Assembly (NCBI RefSeq): GCF_051175565.1
Contig: NZ_CP195105.1
Location: forward strand, 1 to 64,000
DNA length: 64,000 nt
DNA from: Daejeonia sp002484105
GTDB taxonomy: Bacteria > Bacteroidota > Bacteroidia > Flavobacteriales > Weeksellaceae
Reading direction: 5' to 3'
This document shows, piece after piece, positions 51,224 through 61,100 of the stretch; positions within the stretch are counted from its first letter, which is position 1; every line of letters starts with the position of its first letter. Below the pieces are notes generated by a model that was not told the origin of the DNA, did no database searches, and worked only from the letters and a program-made list of their open reading frames with translations. A program made the position numbers and the translations under genes.

Positions 51224-52309
51224 TTAATTGGTGAGAGCTTTGTAAATCAGCAGTTGACTGGTAGTAATAACCCGATCTCCAGCACTAAGTCCGTCGGTGA
51301 TATAGGCGGTTTTCCCCATCTGCCGTTCTACCTGAACTTCCTGTACTTTGACATCACTGGGCGAACGGAAAACCACCACAAAGTATTTGCCGTCGTCAAA
51401 AATCAATGCCTCTTTAGGGACAGAGACCGCTTTGATATCAGTGTTGTTCAGCAGGCGGATGCTGGCTTTACTCTCGGGAATGAGCTGCCCGGCAGCATTA
51501 TCCAGATCGACCCGCACCTGCATGGAATTGGTTTCTGTATTGATAATCCTGAATATCTTGTCCACTTTGCCATAAAATACCTGACCCGGATTGGCCAGTG
51601 TAGAGACCTCTGCCTTCATCCCAAGTGCTATTTTGCTGATATCAGATTCATTGACATTCACGATAGCCCATACCTTCTGAGTATTGGCCACATCAAAAAT
51701 ATTATCCGTTTTATCACTTCTCAGCTGCATCCCTTTATTGATGTTTTTCTGTACAATATATCCCGAAATTGGCGAGCGCACGTCATAGATACTTCCTGTA
51801 TGTATATTATAAATCTGATTGACTGAGCGGCTTCTGTTCAGCTCGTCTCTTGCCTTCTGTAACTCACTTTTTGCTTCAATGACATCTTTTTCCGTACTCA
51901 GTTTGCCGGCATACATTTCCTTTGCCACACGGAGATTGTTTTCTGCTACTGCAACATCCGTCTGCGCATTGCTCAGGTCTTTCTGGAAACCTGCAATTTC
52001 GGTGGAGCGAATGGTAGCCAAAACCTGCCCGCGGTGCACATAATCTCCCAGCTCAGCATTTACCGAAACCACATTGCCCCCAACAAGCGGATAAATATCT
52101 ATATACTGGTTGCGGTCGGCCGAAATTTTTCCGAAAAAAATCATTTCATCTTTTACAACATCATTTTGTGCATCGGCTATGGTAATATGCTTCATCATGG
52201 TATCCGAAATCACAAAAGATTTCTGCTCTTTATCTTCTTCTTTTGCGCTTTCTTTGCTGCAGGAAACGAGCAGCATAAGCAGTACGGCTGCTATACTTAT
52301 ATTTTTCAT
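51224..52309 (-). CDS. RND efflux periplasmic adaptor lipoprotein (CusB/CzcB-like)
   Basis: 361 aa. Lipobox LLVSC (Cys17) anchors it. Barrel-sandwich hybrid domain, alpha hairpin (about 95-150) and beta-barrel follow; no extra metal-binding N-terminal domain is clear. It links the pump to the TolC-type channel. Its ATG overlaps the TolC gene's stop (ATGA). Confidence 0.9.
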   Translation of the reverse strand: MKNISIAAVLLMLLVSCSKESAKEEDKEQKSFVISDTMMKHITIADAQNDVVKDEMIFFGKISADRNQYIDIYPLVGGNVVSVNAELGDYVHRGQVLATIRSTEIAGFQKDLSNAQTDVAVAENNLRVAKEMYAGKLSTEKDVIEAKSELQKARDELNRSRSVNQIYNIHTGSIYDVRSPISGYIVQKNINKGMQLRSDKTDNIFDVANTQKVWAIVNVNESDISKIALGMKAEVSTLANPGQVFYGKVDKIFRIINTETNSMQVRVDLDNAAGQLIPESKASIRLLNNTDIKAVSVPKEALIFDDGKYFVVVFRSPSDVKVQEVQVERQMGKTAYITDGLSAGDRVITTSQLLIYKALTN

Positions 52310-53559
52310 TGTTTTGTTTTAAAAAGGTCGGACTGTACAAGGCGGTTAAGTTCTTCTGAGGAGCTGATAATCTGTTTTTTCATCTCGTTGAACTGAGAAA
52401 TATTCTGCCGGTAGGTGTCTATAAAGTCAGTAAACTCAAGCAAAGAAATATTTCCGCGCCGGAAATTCTCAAGCATGCCTTTGTAAACGTTTTCAAGATT
52501 CTGAAAATCCTTTCGGGATATACGGTTGTATTGTTCGTATTGATTTTTCCAGGAGTCATAAACAGTACTGAGATCGGCGATCAGTTGTTTCTTGGCAAGA
52601 TGGGCAGTATGCTGGCTCTGCTCTGCAAGAATCCGGGCTTTCTGTATATTTCCTTTGTTCTGTTTCCATAAAGGAATGGGTATGCTGACGGAAAAATTCA
52701 CTTCGTTCCGAAAAGCACCGCCATCCTGATTCCATTGAAGACCGCCGGTAACATCCGGAATATTAAGCGATTTCTGCCAGTCTTCATACTTCTGTCCTGC
52801 TTCTACTGCCTTCAGTGCCTGCTGATATTCTGCATTGTTCCTGAGTGCGAGGGCTATAAGATCATCCAAGTTCATCAAAGGCTCCAAATGTACTCTTTCC
52901 TCCAGTTCTTCTTCCCGGATATCGGGCAGAACATCGTGATCCATGTCCGTGAGTAGTTTCAGTTTATTCTGGCTCTGCAGGATTTCATTGGCGATTTGCA
53001 CACGTTCATGGTCCAGCGACATGACAAGAGAGCGTATCCGTACCTCATCCTTCAATGATATGTTGCCTTTGGATGCCTGTATCTGATAAGCCTCCAGCAA
53101 CTCGTTGAAATAAGACAGCTGGCCGCTGATGCGCTGAAGCGACTGCTGATCGAGATAAAGAGAATAAAATGAACATCGGAGCTCTGCCAGCAAAGATGCA
53201 GCCATGCTCTCATACTCCAGCAACGCAATATCTCTGTTAGATTTTGCCCAGGCTATTTCTCTTTTTCTTTTGCCACCCAGAGCAAGCAGCTGCTGCATAG
53301 AAACACTCTTATAATGTGCTACATCCGCCACGCGGGACTGCTCTGGATTGTAAACATTGGATTCGAAAGCCAACTGAGGGAGCTCCCATATTTTCGCCTG
53401 TACCACGTCTGCATCGGCTGCCGATATGTTGTAATACTGGGATATGAGCCTGAGGTTATTCTGCCGGAAGGCCTGCTCACAATCTTTCAGGCGACAGGCA
53501 TTTTGTGTATAAGAATAGATGGGCATTGCCATGCACAATGCCAAAAAGCCGTTTTTCAT
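52306..53559 (-). CDS. TolC family outer membrane efflux protein (CzcC/CusC-like)
   Basis: Outer-membrane exit channel of the efflux complex. 417 aa from ATG 53559 with signal peptide (residues 1-18), then two OEP repeats rich in long alpha helices (ending IDTYRQNISQFNEMK). An in-frame GTG at 53598 preceded at 7 nt by AAAGGAGG (53606-53613) would add 13 residues; the same signal also fits a 14-codon leader ORF that overlaps this ATG. The true start needs experiment. Confidence 0.87.
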   Translation of the reverse strand: MKNGFLALCMAMPIYSYTQNACRLKDCEQAFRQNNLRLISQYYNISAADADVVQAKIWELPQLAFESNVYNPEQSRVADVAHYKSVSMQQLLALGGKRKREIAWAKSNRDIALLEYESMAASLLAELRCSFYSLYLDQQSLQRISGQLSYFNELLEAYQIQASKGNISLKDEVRIRSLVMSLDHERVQIANEILQSQNKLKLLTDMDHDVLPDIREEELEERVHLEPLMNLDDLIALALRNNAEYQQALKAVEAGQKYEDWQKSLNIPDVTGGLQWNQDGGAFRNEVNFSVSIPIPLWKQNKGNIQKARILAEQSQHTAHLAKKQLIADLSTVYDSWKNQYEQYNRISRKDFQNLENVYKGMLENFRRGNISLLEFTDFIDTYRQNISQFNEMKKQIISSSEELNRLVQSDLFKTKQ

Positions 53560-53600
53560 AGAAGGAATTTTGATGTGGCACAAATTTGCATTGCCCACAT
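53556..53600 (-). CDS. Possible leader ORF overlapping the TolC gene start
   Basis: ATG 53600 to TGA 53556 codes MWAMQICATSKFLL. It is preceded by AAAGGAGG at 5 nt spacing, rare in this phylum, and its TGA overlaps the TolC ATG (ATGA). ATGTGG at the start codon pairs with CCACAT 16 bases on. May couple translation of the channel; an N-terminally longer TolC protein from GTG 53598 is the alternative. Confidence 0.35.
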   Translation of the reverse strand: MWAMQICATSKFLL

Positions 53601-53605
53601 TAAAA

Positions 53606-53613
53606 CCTCCTTT
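53606..53613 (-). promoter_or_regulatory. Unusual Shine-Dalgarno sequence
   Basis: AAAGGAGG on the minus strand, a near-perfect anti-16S match, at 5 nt from ATG 53600 or 7 nt from GTG 53598. Such sites are rarely used in Bacteroidota. Confidence 0.45.
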
Positions 53614-53637
53614 AATTATTCTTAAAATTTTATTAAA

Positions 53638-55011
53638 TCACCCGTGCACCGGGAAGACCAGGATAAAGATATTGGCATCTGCATCTTCTTTCTGATAGCT
53701 GATTTTGCCATTGTGATATTCCATAATGCGGCGCGTAATCCTCAGTCCAAGTCCCGAACCTGTTTTGGAGGGTGCATTGCTGCCACGGCTGAATGCTTCA
53801 AAAATTTTCTTCGTTTCATCTTCACGAAGCTGGTCGCCACGGTTCATCACCCGAACTTTTATATCATCATTATCTTCAGAAACTTCCACAGCAGCTGCCG
53901 GAACCTTTGAATACAGTGCTGCATTTTTGAAAAGATTCACAAAAACAATTTCCAGCAGCGACTTCACCCCCTGCACGGTGAGGTCTCCGTCATCGGTCTG
54001 TTCCGTAATATTGAAATCCATTTCAAAAGCAGGAAAATTTTTTTTAACATGTTCGAACGCATCAAAAATGACTTCGTCAAGTCGTACATCTTCAAAATAT
54101 TTTTTCCCGTTTTCTTCCACTTTAGAGAGGAAAAGCAGCGAATTGACTGTATCCGAAAGATGAAAAATATCGCCCTGCATTGAGGTGACTTCTTTTTTCA
54201 CCATTTCGTCCTGTGCTGTACGTTCAAGATTTTCAAGTTTGAAGGCGATACGTGTGAGCGGTGTCTTGATCTCATGCGATGCACTGGAAGTAAATTCCTG
54301 TTGTGCGCGGAATGCTTTGTTCAGTCTCTTCATCATGGTATTGAAGGCTTTGATCATCACATTGATTTCGTCGTCATGACTTTGTTCCGGAAGCTGAATG
54401 GTCAGTTGGTGTGCCGTGATATCCGTTATGGTATCCTTAAAATCATCCAGTGGGCGTAGCTGCTTTTTCATAAAAAAATAACTGAAAACCCATATCAGCA
54501 TCACACTGAATACTGAGAGAGCAACAAGAATAATCCCAAGAAAATGGAGTTTGGCATTTCCCGTTATATCTTCCGCTTCTGTCAGGATGTAATAATTTTT
54601 TCCTTTAATCGGTATTCTGATTCCAATATTTTCCTTGCCCCTGTTGTTCCAGAATATTTTCTCCTGCCGGTCCAGTTCATCCAGCCGTTGTGCATCCCAG
54701 GTGACTTTCCGGTCGAAGACATTCGAGAATATCAGTTTTTTATTTGAATTAAAGACCAGGACTTTCTCGTTCAGCAGGTGGTCTTCTTCCACATGGTCAA
54801 TATTGGCAATAGATTTTTCCTCATTCTGAAGTTCCGATTCCGGAATCCGGGAGATATAGTTGGCTGTAATTAATGAAGAATTTTCAAGATTATCGCGGAA
54901 TTCATCTTTCCGGAATTTGGAAAACGAAAAATAGATCACCGTCATCACTGCTGTGATGATAATGGAAAAGGCAATGCTCAGATTGAGCGAAATCCTGGTT
55001 TTGAGATTCAT
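53638..55011 (-). CDS. Sensor histidine kinase (CusS/CzcS-like)
   Basis: 457 aa. Two membrane helices (about 10-30 and 155-178) around a periplasmic sensor, then HAMP, HisKA with the H-box ASHEIKTPL, and HATPase with N-box and GSGLGLRITRRIM. Its ATG overlaps the response regulator's stop by one base (TAATG). It probably senses the metal or envelope stress handled by the downstream pump. Confidence 0.92.
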   Translation of the reverse strand: MNLKTRISLNLSIAFSIIITAVMTVIYFSFSKFRKDEFRDNLENSSLITANYISRIPESELQNEEKSIANIDHVEEDHLLNEKVLVFNSNKKLIFSNVFDRKVTWDAQRLDELDRQEKIFWNNRGKENIGIRIPIKGKNYYILTEAEDITGNAKLHFLGIILVALSVFSVMLIWVFSYFFMKKQLRPLDDFKDTITDITAHQLTIQLPEQSHDDEINVMIKAFNTMMKRLNKAFRAQQEFTSSASHEIKTPLTRIAFKLENLERTAQDEMVKKEVTSMQGDIFHLSDTVNSLLFLSKVEENGKKYFEDVRLDEVIFDAFEHVKKNFPAFEMDFNITEQTDDGDLTVQGVKSLLEIVFVNLFKNAALYSKVPAAAVEVSEDNDDIKVRVMNRGDQLREDETKKIFEAFSRGSNAPSKTGSGLGLRITRRIMEYHNGKISYQKEDADANIFILVFPVHG

Positions 55012-55691
55012 TACTCCGCTTTAAGATAGTAGCCGAATCCGGAACGTGTATGAATCAGTTTGACATCAAAATCCTTGTCAATCTTCTTTCTGAGAAAATT
55101 AATGTATACTTCTATGGTATTGGTATTGGTGGAGAAATTAATATCCCATACCTTTTCGGAGATCTGCTGCTTTGAAAAAATGCGTCCCGGCGATTCTGCA
55201 AAAAGCAGAAGCAGCATATACTCTTTCACCGTCAGGCTGATTTCTTTACCGCCGCGGTATACCTTCTGTCCGTTTCTGTCAATCACCAGATCAGCAATCC
55301 TGATGATATCCGAACCACTGATATCGGGTGCAGATTTTCTCCTTTTCAGGGCATCCATGCGCATGAGGAGCTCTTCAAACTGAAAAGGTTTCACAAGATA
55401 ATCGTCAGCAAGGCTCTGGAACGCTTCACGTTTGTCCGAGATGTCACCATAGGCAGAAATAATGATAATGGGCGTATCGCGGTCGGTAGCCCTTACCCTT
55501 TTGCAGACTTCAATACCGTCAATTTTCGGGACATTGATATCGAGAAGATAGTAATCATAAGTGTCCTTCTGAACTTCTTTCAGAAAAAGTTCGCCATCAT
55601 AGACATTTTTGCACTGATAATGGTTGGCTTCGAGAAATTTTCTCAGCTCGGCAGCCAGCACCGCATCGTCTTCCAGAACCAGAATTTTCAT
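55011..55691 (-). CDS. OmpR-type response regulator (CusR/CzcR-like)
   Basis: 226 aa. Receiver domain with phospho-acceptor Asp in YLLDINVPKIDG and Lys in YLVKPFQFEE; C-terminal winged helix (RIFSKQQISEKVWDIN...). Directs transcription of the efflux operon that follows it. It is the first gene of the module, starting just after the tRNA cluster terminator. Confidence 0.94.
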   Translation of the reverse strand: MKILVLEDDAVLAAELRKFLEANHYQCKNVYDGELFLKEVQKDTYDYYLLDINVPKIDGIEVCKRVRATDRDTPIIIISAYGDISDKREAFQSLADDYLVKPFQFEELLMRMDALKRRKSAPDISGSDIIRIADLVIDRNGQKVYRGGKEISLTVKEYMLLLLFAESPGRIFSKQQISEKVWDINFSTNTNTIEVYINFLRKKIDKDFDVKLIHTRSGFGYYLKAE

Positions 55692-55725
55692 AAAAAGAAT
55701 TTACTGCTAATGTACGGATTTTACA

Positions 55726-55754
55726 TAAAAAAATCTCCCGCAAAAACGGGAGAT
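55726..55754 (-). terminator. tRNA cluster terminator
   Basis: ATCTCCCG and CGGGAGAT form a perfect 8-bp stem with a 6-nt loop, followed by seven T residues on the minus strand. It ends the tRNA operon before the response regulator gene. Confidence 0.88.
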
Positions 55755-55760
55755 CACAAG

Positions 55761-55832
55761 AGCCAATATCGGGACTTGAACCCGAGACCTCTTCCTTACC
55801 AAGGAAGCGCTCTACCGCTGAGCTATATCGGC
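55761..55832 (-). tRNA. tRNA-Thr (GGT)
   Basis: 72 nt; acceptor GCCGATA/TATTGGC; anticodon loop TTGGTAA. Last of the four-tRNA cluster. Confidence 0.94.
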
Positions 55833-55840
55833 ATTCTGAA

Positions 55841-55875
55841 AAAAAAATCACAGCCAGCTGTGCGGTGTGATTTTT
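55841..55875 (-). terminator. Hairpin between tRNA-Gly and tRNA-Thr
   Basis: AAAAATCACA and TGTGATTTTT form a perfect 10-bp stem with a 13-nt loop and a T-run on the minus strand, inside the tRNA operon. It may cause partial termination or aid processing. Confidence 0.55.
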
Positions 55876-55876
55876 G

Positions 55877-55949
55877 AGCGGAAGACGGGGGTCGAACCCG
55901 CGACATTCAGCTTGGAAGGCTGACGCTCTACCAACTGAGCTACTTCCGC
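55877..55949 (-). tRNA. tRNA-Gly (TCC)
   Basis: 73 nt; acceptor GCGGAAG/CTTCCGC; anticodon loop CTTCCAA gives TCC. Confidence 0.94.
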
Positions 55950-56033
55950 ATTTTGTTTACAAAACAAATATTGGTAAACGGTTTGCAAATCTAAACTTAA
56001 AATTTTAAATATGCAAAATTTTATTAAAAAAAG

Positions 56034-56114
56034 TGGGGAGAGCAGGATTCGAACCTACGAAGCCGAAGCAACTGAGTTACAGTCAGTCCCATTTAGCCAC
56101 TCTGGAATCTCCCC
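56034..56114 (-). tRNA. tRNA-Tyr (GTA)
   Basis: 81 nt with the long variable arm typical of Tyr; anticodon loop CTGTAAC gives GTA. Acceptor GGGGAGA/TCTCCCC. Confidence 0.93.
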
Positions 56115-56127
56115 AAACTTTTTTCAG

Positions 56128-56201
56128 AGCCTCCAGAGGGATTCGAACCCACGACCCCGAGATTACAAATCACGTGCTCTGGCCAGCTGAGCTATGGAGG
56201 C
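56128..56201 (-). tRNA. tRNA-Thr (TGT)
   Basis: 74 nt; acceptor GCCTCCA/TGGAGGC; anticodon loop TTTGTAA gives TGT. First of the cluster. The anticodon stem CGTGA/TCTCG has one T-T mismatch. Confidence 0.9.
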
Positions 56202-56247
56202 AATTTCTATTATAAAGAACTTTTATTCTGCTTTTTGTTAGCGGTTG

Positions 56248-56280
56248 CAAACTTAAAAACTTTTTTTGGAATCTCCAAAA
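56248..56280 (-). promoter_or_regulatory. Promoter of the tRNA cluster
   Basis: Minus-strand TTTTG (56280-56276), 20 bp, TAAGTTTG (56255-56248); about 46 bases before the first tRNA. Confidence 0.55.
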
Positions 56281-56336
56281 CTTTTTTCTGTTTTTTCAGG
56301 GTTTTACAGATCTGAAAACGTTCAGTAAAAACACAG

Positions 56337-56409
56337 AAAAAAGGGAATTTCAAAAAGAATGCTTTCCTGTTTTGCGGGTGCAAATTAAAGCAGTTTTTCT
56401 GAAATTCCC
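56337..56409 (-). terminator. Long-loop hairpin terminator after hpf
   Basis: GGGAATTTC (56409-56401) pairs with GAAATTCCC (56351-56343), and inside it TGCTTT (56392-56387) pairs with AAAGCA (56365-56360). A T-run follows on the minus strand. The 49-nt loop is large for a plain terminator. Confidence 0.5.
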
Positions 56410-56442
56410 AAATTTTTCCTGAAGCTTTTTCGGGTTTTTATT

Positions 56443-56733
56443 TTATGCTGTTTCCTTTTTCTTGATTAGCAGCTTTTTAGCCGCATCTGCACACAAATCC
56501 AAGCTTTCTTCAAAGCTTCCGCTGGTTTTTTTCACTACGATATCGTCTCCCGGCACTACAAGGCGTACCTCCGCAGTTTTATTCTCTCTGTCGGAGCGGT
56601 TTTCTACTTTCAGATGGACTTTACATTCAATAATTTTATCGTAGAAGGTTTCCAACTTGCTGAGTTTCTTATCAATAAATTCTTCTAACGGCTGGTGTGG
56701 CGTAAGCCCCATAGATTGAACTGTAATCTTCAT
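56443..56733 (-). CDS. hpf: Ribosome hibernation promoting factor HPF/RaiA, short form
   Basis: 96 aa, about the length of the short HPF/YfiA family, with DKLSKLETFYDKIIECKVHL and the family's C-terminal acidic/basic part. Binds the 30S and blocks translation in stationary phase. It sits after xerC, before the tRNA cluster. Confidence 0.9.
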   Translation of the reverse strand: MKITVQSMGLTPHQPLEEFIDKKLSKLETFYDKIIECKVHLKVENRSDRENKTAEVRLVVPGDDIVVKKTSGSFEESLDLCADAAKKLLIKKKETA

Positions 56734-56785
56734 AATTAAATATTTTTCAGTTAAACATCTCCGAGCCCTGTGGCTCTTCTTTCTA

Positions 56786-57667
56786 TTATTGGTTGTCTTT
56801 TGCTCTCGGATGCGCGCTGTTGAACACTTTTTTCAACTGCTCAATACCCGCAGTAGTGTATACTTGTGTACTTACCAGACTTTCATGTCCCAGAACGGCT
56901 TTCACTTTCGATATTTCTGCCCCGTCGTTCAGAACATGGGTAGCAAAAGTATGCCGAAGGATATGTGGACTTCTCTTCTGTTTGGAAGTGACAAGACTAA
57001 GATAGAAATTTACGGTAGAATAGACAAATTTAGGATTGAGTTTTTTCCCACGGATGCCGACAAAGAAAAATTTTTCTGCTGTATCTTTTGGCTCGCGCTG
57101 CTTCAGGTAAGACTCCATCTTACGGCAAAGTTCATCGGAAATGGGAATCACTCTGGTTTTGTTTCCCTTTCCTGTAACGCGAAGCTCCAGCCCGCCAAAG
57201 TCCACATTTGCAAGGAGAAGATTGCAGAGTTCAGCCTTACGCATACCCGTCTGATAAAGCACCTCTACAATAAGTTGCTGAAGCAGTCCGGTGTTTTGTT
57301 CTTCGAAAATCTGTTGCAGGCGCTCCATTTCTTCTACCGAAAAGGGGATCTGTTTTTCCGGATAAAACTTCAGCGAGCTGATATTTTCCAGCGGCGACAC
57401 GCCGATCTCGCCAATGCGCAGGAGAAAATGATAAAAACTGCGCAATGCAGAAAGTTTGCGGTTGATACTCCTTTTGGAAAAGCCTTTCAGGCTTTCTTCC
57501 ACCATGAAGTTGCGAACCATCTTCCGGTCAGCCTTTACAGGATTTTCCAGTGCTTCCTTCTCCAGAAGAAAATTCCGGAAATCCTCCAGATCTTTCCGAT
57601 AGCTTGTTACCGTATTTTCGGAATAGCGTTTTTCAATCGCCAGATATTCAAGGAATTTATCAATCAT
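56786..57667 (-). CDS. xerC: Tyrosine recombinase XerC-like
   Basis: Site-specific recombinase for chromosome dimer resolution. 293 aa from ATG 57667 (MIDKFLEYLA); upstream codons are not needed. N-terminal SAM-like domain and catalytic R-H-R-Y: GMRKAEL, HILRHTFATH, GHESLVSTQVYT. It is the gene between rpsU and hpf as in other flavobacteria. Confidence 0.9.
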   Translation of the reverse strand: MIDKFLEYLAIEKRYSENTVTSYRKDLEDFRNFLLEKEALENPVKADRKMVRNFMVEESLKGFSKRSINRKLSALRSFYHFLLRIGEIGVSPLENISSLKFYPEKQIPFSVEEMERLQQIFEEQNTGLLQQLIVEVLYQTGMRKAELCNLLLANVDFGGLELRVTGKGNKTRVIPISDELCRKMESYLKQREPKDTAEKFFFVGIRGKKLNPKFVYSTVNFYLSLVTSKQKRSPHILRHTFATHVLNDGAEISKVKAVLGHESLVSTQVYTTAGIEQLKKVFNSAHPRAKDNQ

Positions 57668-57708
57668 GTAGCAAAAGCTTTTCAGATTTCCTGATTTATA
57701 CAAACAAA

Positions 57709-57742
57709 ATCACTTCCCAAATATACGCATTCGGGAAGTGAT
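57709..57742. terminator. Hairpin after rpsU with embedded -7 box
   Basis: ATCACTTCCC (57709-57718) and GGGAAGTGAT (57733-57742) are perfect 10-bp arms with a 14-nt loop. On the minus strand it follows rpsU, and its loop and one arm base contain TATATTTG (57725-57718), a likely xerC promoter box. Confidence 0.65.
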
Positions 57743-57765
57743 TGTATTGTAGAAACTAATTTTTC

Positions 57766-57963
57766 TTACGCCTGTTCTTCTTTGCTCTGTTCTCTTTGTT
57801 TGTGCGCAGCTTTCAGCTTTGCCTGTCTCAGGGACACAGAAGGTTTCACAAACTGCTGTCTGGCTCTCAGAGCTTTAACAACACCAGTTTTGTCAAATTT
57901 TCTTTTATACTTTTTCAGAGCTCTGTCGATAGACTCTCCGTCTTTTACTGGAATAATTAGCAT
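57766..57963 (-). CDS. rpsU: 30S ribosomal protein S21
   Basis: 65 aa, with the family start LIIPVKDGESIDRALKKYKR and a basic tail. Small-subunit protein tied to initiation. It heads the rpsU-xerC-hpf run. Confidence 0.96.
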   Translation of the reverse strand: MLIIPVKDGESIDRALKKYKRKFDKTGVVKALRARQQFVKPSVSLRQAKLKAAHKQREQSKEEQA

Positions 57964-58150
57964 AGTTTACATCTCATTTTGTGGCTGCAAAAATATAATT
58001 TTATTTAATAACCGCCAAATTTTCAGAATTATTTTTTCTTAAATCTCCGAACAGAAAGCGCTTCAGTTTTATAAAGCCTTCTTCTTCAAAAAGGAGAAGA
58101 CTTCCCTGAAAATATTGGGAAATAAAAAGTTTTTGGCTAATTTCGGGGGC

Positions 58151-61100
58151 ATGATTCAGCTGAAACCTTATACCGCTATCAACGCCTCTGCGGGTTCTGG
58201 AAAAACCTATACGCTGGTACAGAAAATACTGCTTATTTGCCTGAGCCAACCGTATCGCCCGGACGATATCCGGCAGATTCTTGCGCTCACCTTTACCAAC
58301 AAGGCCGCCAACGAAATGAAAGCCAGAATCCTGCAGTGGCTGAAGTCCTTCACAGAATCCGGCTATGAAAACAACAATGAACTCGCCGGCATCAGAGAAC
58401 AGTTGGAAAAAGCCGGCACAAACGTCTCTCTAAAAGAACTTCATGAACGTTCTTGTAAGGTTCTGGACTATATCCTACACCACTACTCCACGCTTAATAT
58501 CAGCACAATTGACAAATTCAACTCGCGGCTGATCCGAAGTTTTTCATATGAGCTTGGGCTTCCGCACCAGTTCAATATCGAAATCCAGAACGAACCTTAT
58601 CTGATAGAAGCTGTAGACCGGTTGATGGAAAGTGTAGGTGAAGATCAGAAAATTTCCAATGCTTTTATCGATCTGGCAGACTACAATCTCGAAAACGACC
58701 AAAAGGAAAATATCGCACAAACCCTCTACAGCAAAGCAAAAGAATATCTAAGTGACGTACATTATACCGAGCTGAAAAAAAACAGTGCCTTCGACTGGGA
58801 ATCCTATGAAAAGCTGAAAAATATCCTGCGCAGAAAAATCAGCGAATCAAGAAAAAATGCTGAAAATATTGCCCGCGAAACACTCGATGCTATACGCAGC
58901 AGCGGACTTACCGAAAATGACTTCTATGGGAAATCAAACAGTATTGTGGCTTTTTTTACCAAATTTCTGGAAAACGGAAAGCCCACCCTACCGACTCACG
59001 AAGAAAGTTCTCTGGAAAAATACCGCAAGGGAACCACTTCAAAAGATCCGGTCATCAGAAATACCGTAATGAATATGACCGAAGATCTGATCGGGCGCCG
59101 TGCAAAAATCATACACCTTTATATAGAAAGTGTCAAAAGTGAAAAATTTCTGAAAGAACTGCTTCCCTTCAAATTCAACAAAGAAATCCAGGATCAGCTG
59201 AAACTGATTGAGGAAGAAAATGATCTGGTACTGCTCTCACGCTTCAATATCCTGATCAATGAAAATCTGCGGAATGAACCCTCGGCATTTCTTTATGAAA
59301 AAATAGGGACCCGTTTTCGGCATTTCTTTATCGACGAATTTCAGGACACCTCGCTGATGCAATGGCAGAATATGATACCGCTGAAAGACAATGCCGTATC
59401 GCAGGAAGACAACTCCTTCACCCTCGTAGGCGATCCGAAACAGAGCATCTACCGTTTCCGTGGCGGCGAAAGCAGTATAATGCTGGATATCCTGAACGGA
59501 AAAGAGACCTCATCCGTCCCTGTGGAAGTGGAAATCCTTACCCAGAACTACCGTAGTGCCAGAAATATTGTAGATTTCAACAACCGTCTCTATGAATTTC
59601 TCGGGCAGAACCTCAGCGAAGAACACCGGAAACTTTTTGCCGAAGACGCACACCAGAATGCTGTTGCCCAGAATCCGGGCAGAGTACACATCAGCCTGAC
59701 AGAGCACACAAGAGCCATTGCTTTTTTCTTTGAAAACTCGGCAGAACAGATGCATCGCAACATCCAGCAATGCCTTGAAAACGGCTTCAGCCTGAGTGAC
59801 ATTACCATCCTGTGCCGGGATAGCAAACAGATCCGGAATTATGCTTCACTGCTGGGACAGAAAAAAATCTTTTACCAAAACCGGGAACAGTACATCCGGA
59901 CCCTCTCGGACAAAGGGATAACACTGGAGATATCCATCACGCTGAATGCCGTGATTGAATATCTGAAATGGGAACTGGAACCGGAAAATTACCAGCATAG
60001 CGTGCGTTTTCTTTATTATCTGAACGAACTGGGACGCATTCGTACTGACGATTTTTCGGAACTTGCCATAGAGCTTCTCGCCTTGCATTCAAAATATAAA
60101 ACTGAAAAAAAACTGAAAGAAAAATTCGGACTGAAGCTTGACCGCGAAAACGCCCATCAACTTAATCTGTACAATTTTATTGAATATTATACCGAAGAAT
60201 TTTCTGTAGCAGGCAAAGAAACAGAGTTTATTCTGAATTTTCTGGAAAGTGCCTACAACTTTACTCAGAATCCGGGGGCCGGACTTAAAGATTTCGTCCG
60301 CTACTGGGATGAAGAGGCTCATAAACAGACGGTTCTTGCCAGTGAAAACATTGATGCTGTACGGCTGATGACCATCCATTCTTCCAAAGGACTGGAATTT
60401 CCCGTGGTTTTTCTCCCGGTAACCCCAGTCAGCAACAGAAAAAAAACGAGAGAATGGTTTGCCCTGTCTGACAGTGAAGCGCTGAAATCCATCAACATTG
60501 AGAATTTCAGCGATGCTTATATCCCTTTTGATGAGGATATACGGATATTCAACGAGAACAATTCTTACCGTGAATATATTGACCAGCTCTGTGTAAGCTA
60601 TGTTGCTACAACACGTGCTGCCGAGCAGCTTTACCTCTATATGCAGCGGCCTTCAAAAACAGGGACACCTACCAGTATCTATCAATATCTGCAGCGGCAC
60701 GCCCCCGAAAAGCTGAAAGAAGACGAGTTCGACCTCTATCCAGAAACCGGTGAGGCTCTCAGAAAACAGCACCCTAAAGAGAAAAAAACCTTGACGGCAT
60801 GGAGTATCAGCAGACTGTATCCTGAAGAAAAAAATCCCGGAAATATCACTATTGCGACCCCTTCAAAAAGCTACCAGAATACTGTAGCGCACGTCCGCAC
60901 CGGAATTCTCGCTCACGAGATTCTGTCGAAAGTAGCCACTGGAGATGATCTTCCGAAAATTCTCCAGACTTATCTGCTGAACGGTACCATTACTGAACAG
61001 GAAAAAACAGAAATCAATGACAGAATCTGTCGCGTGATCTATTCTGAAGAATACGCTCCCTATTTCCGGAGAGGGCTTAGCGTATTTTCAGAAAAGGATA

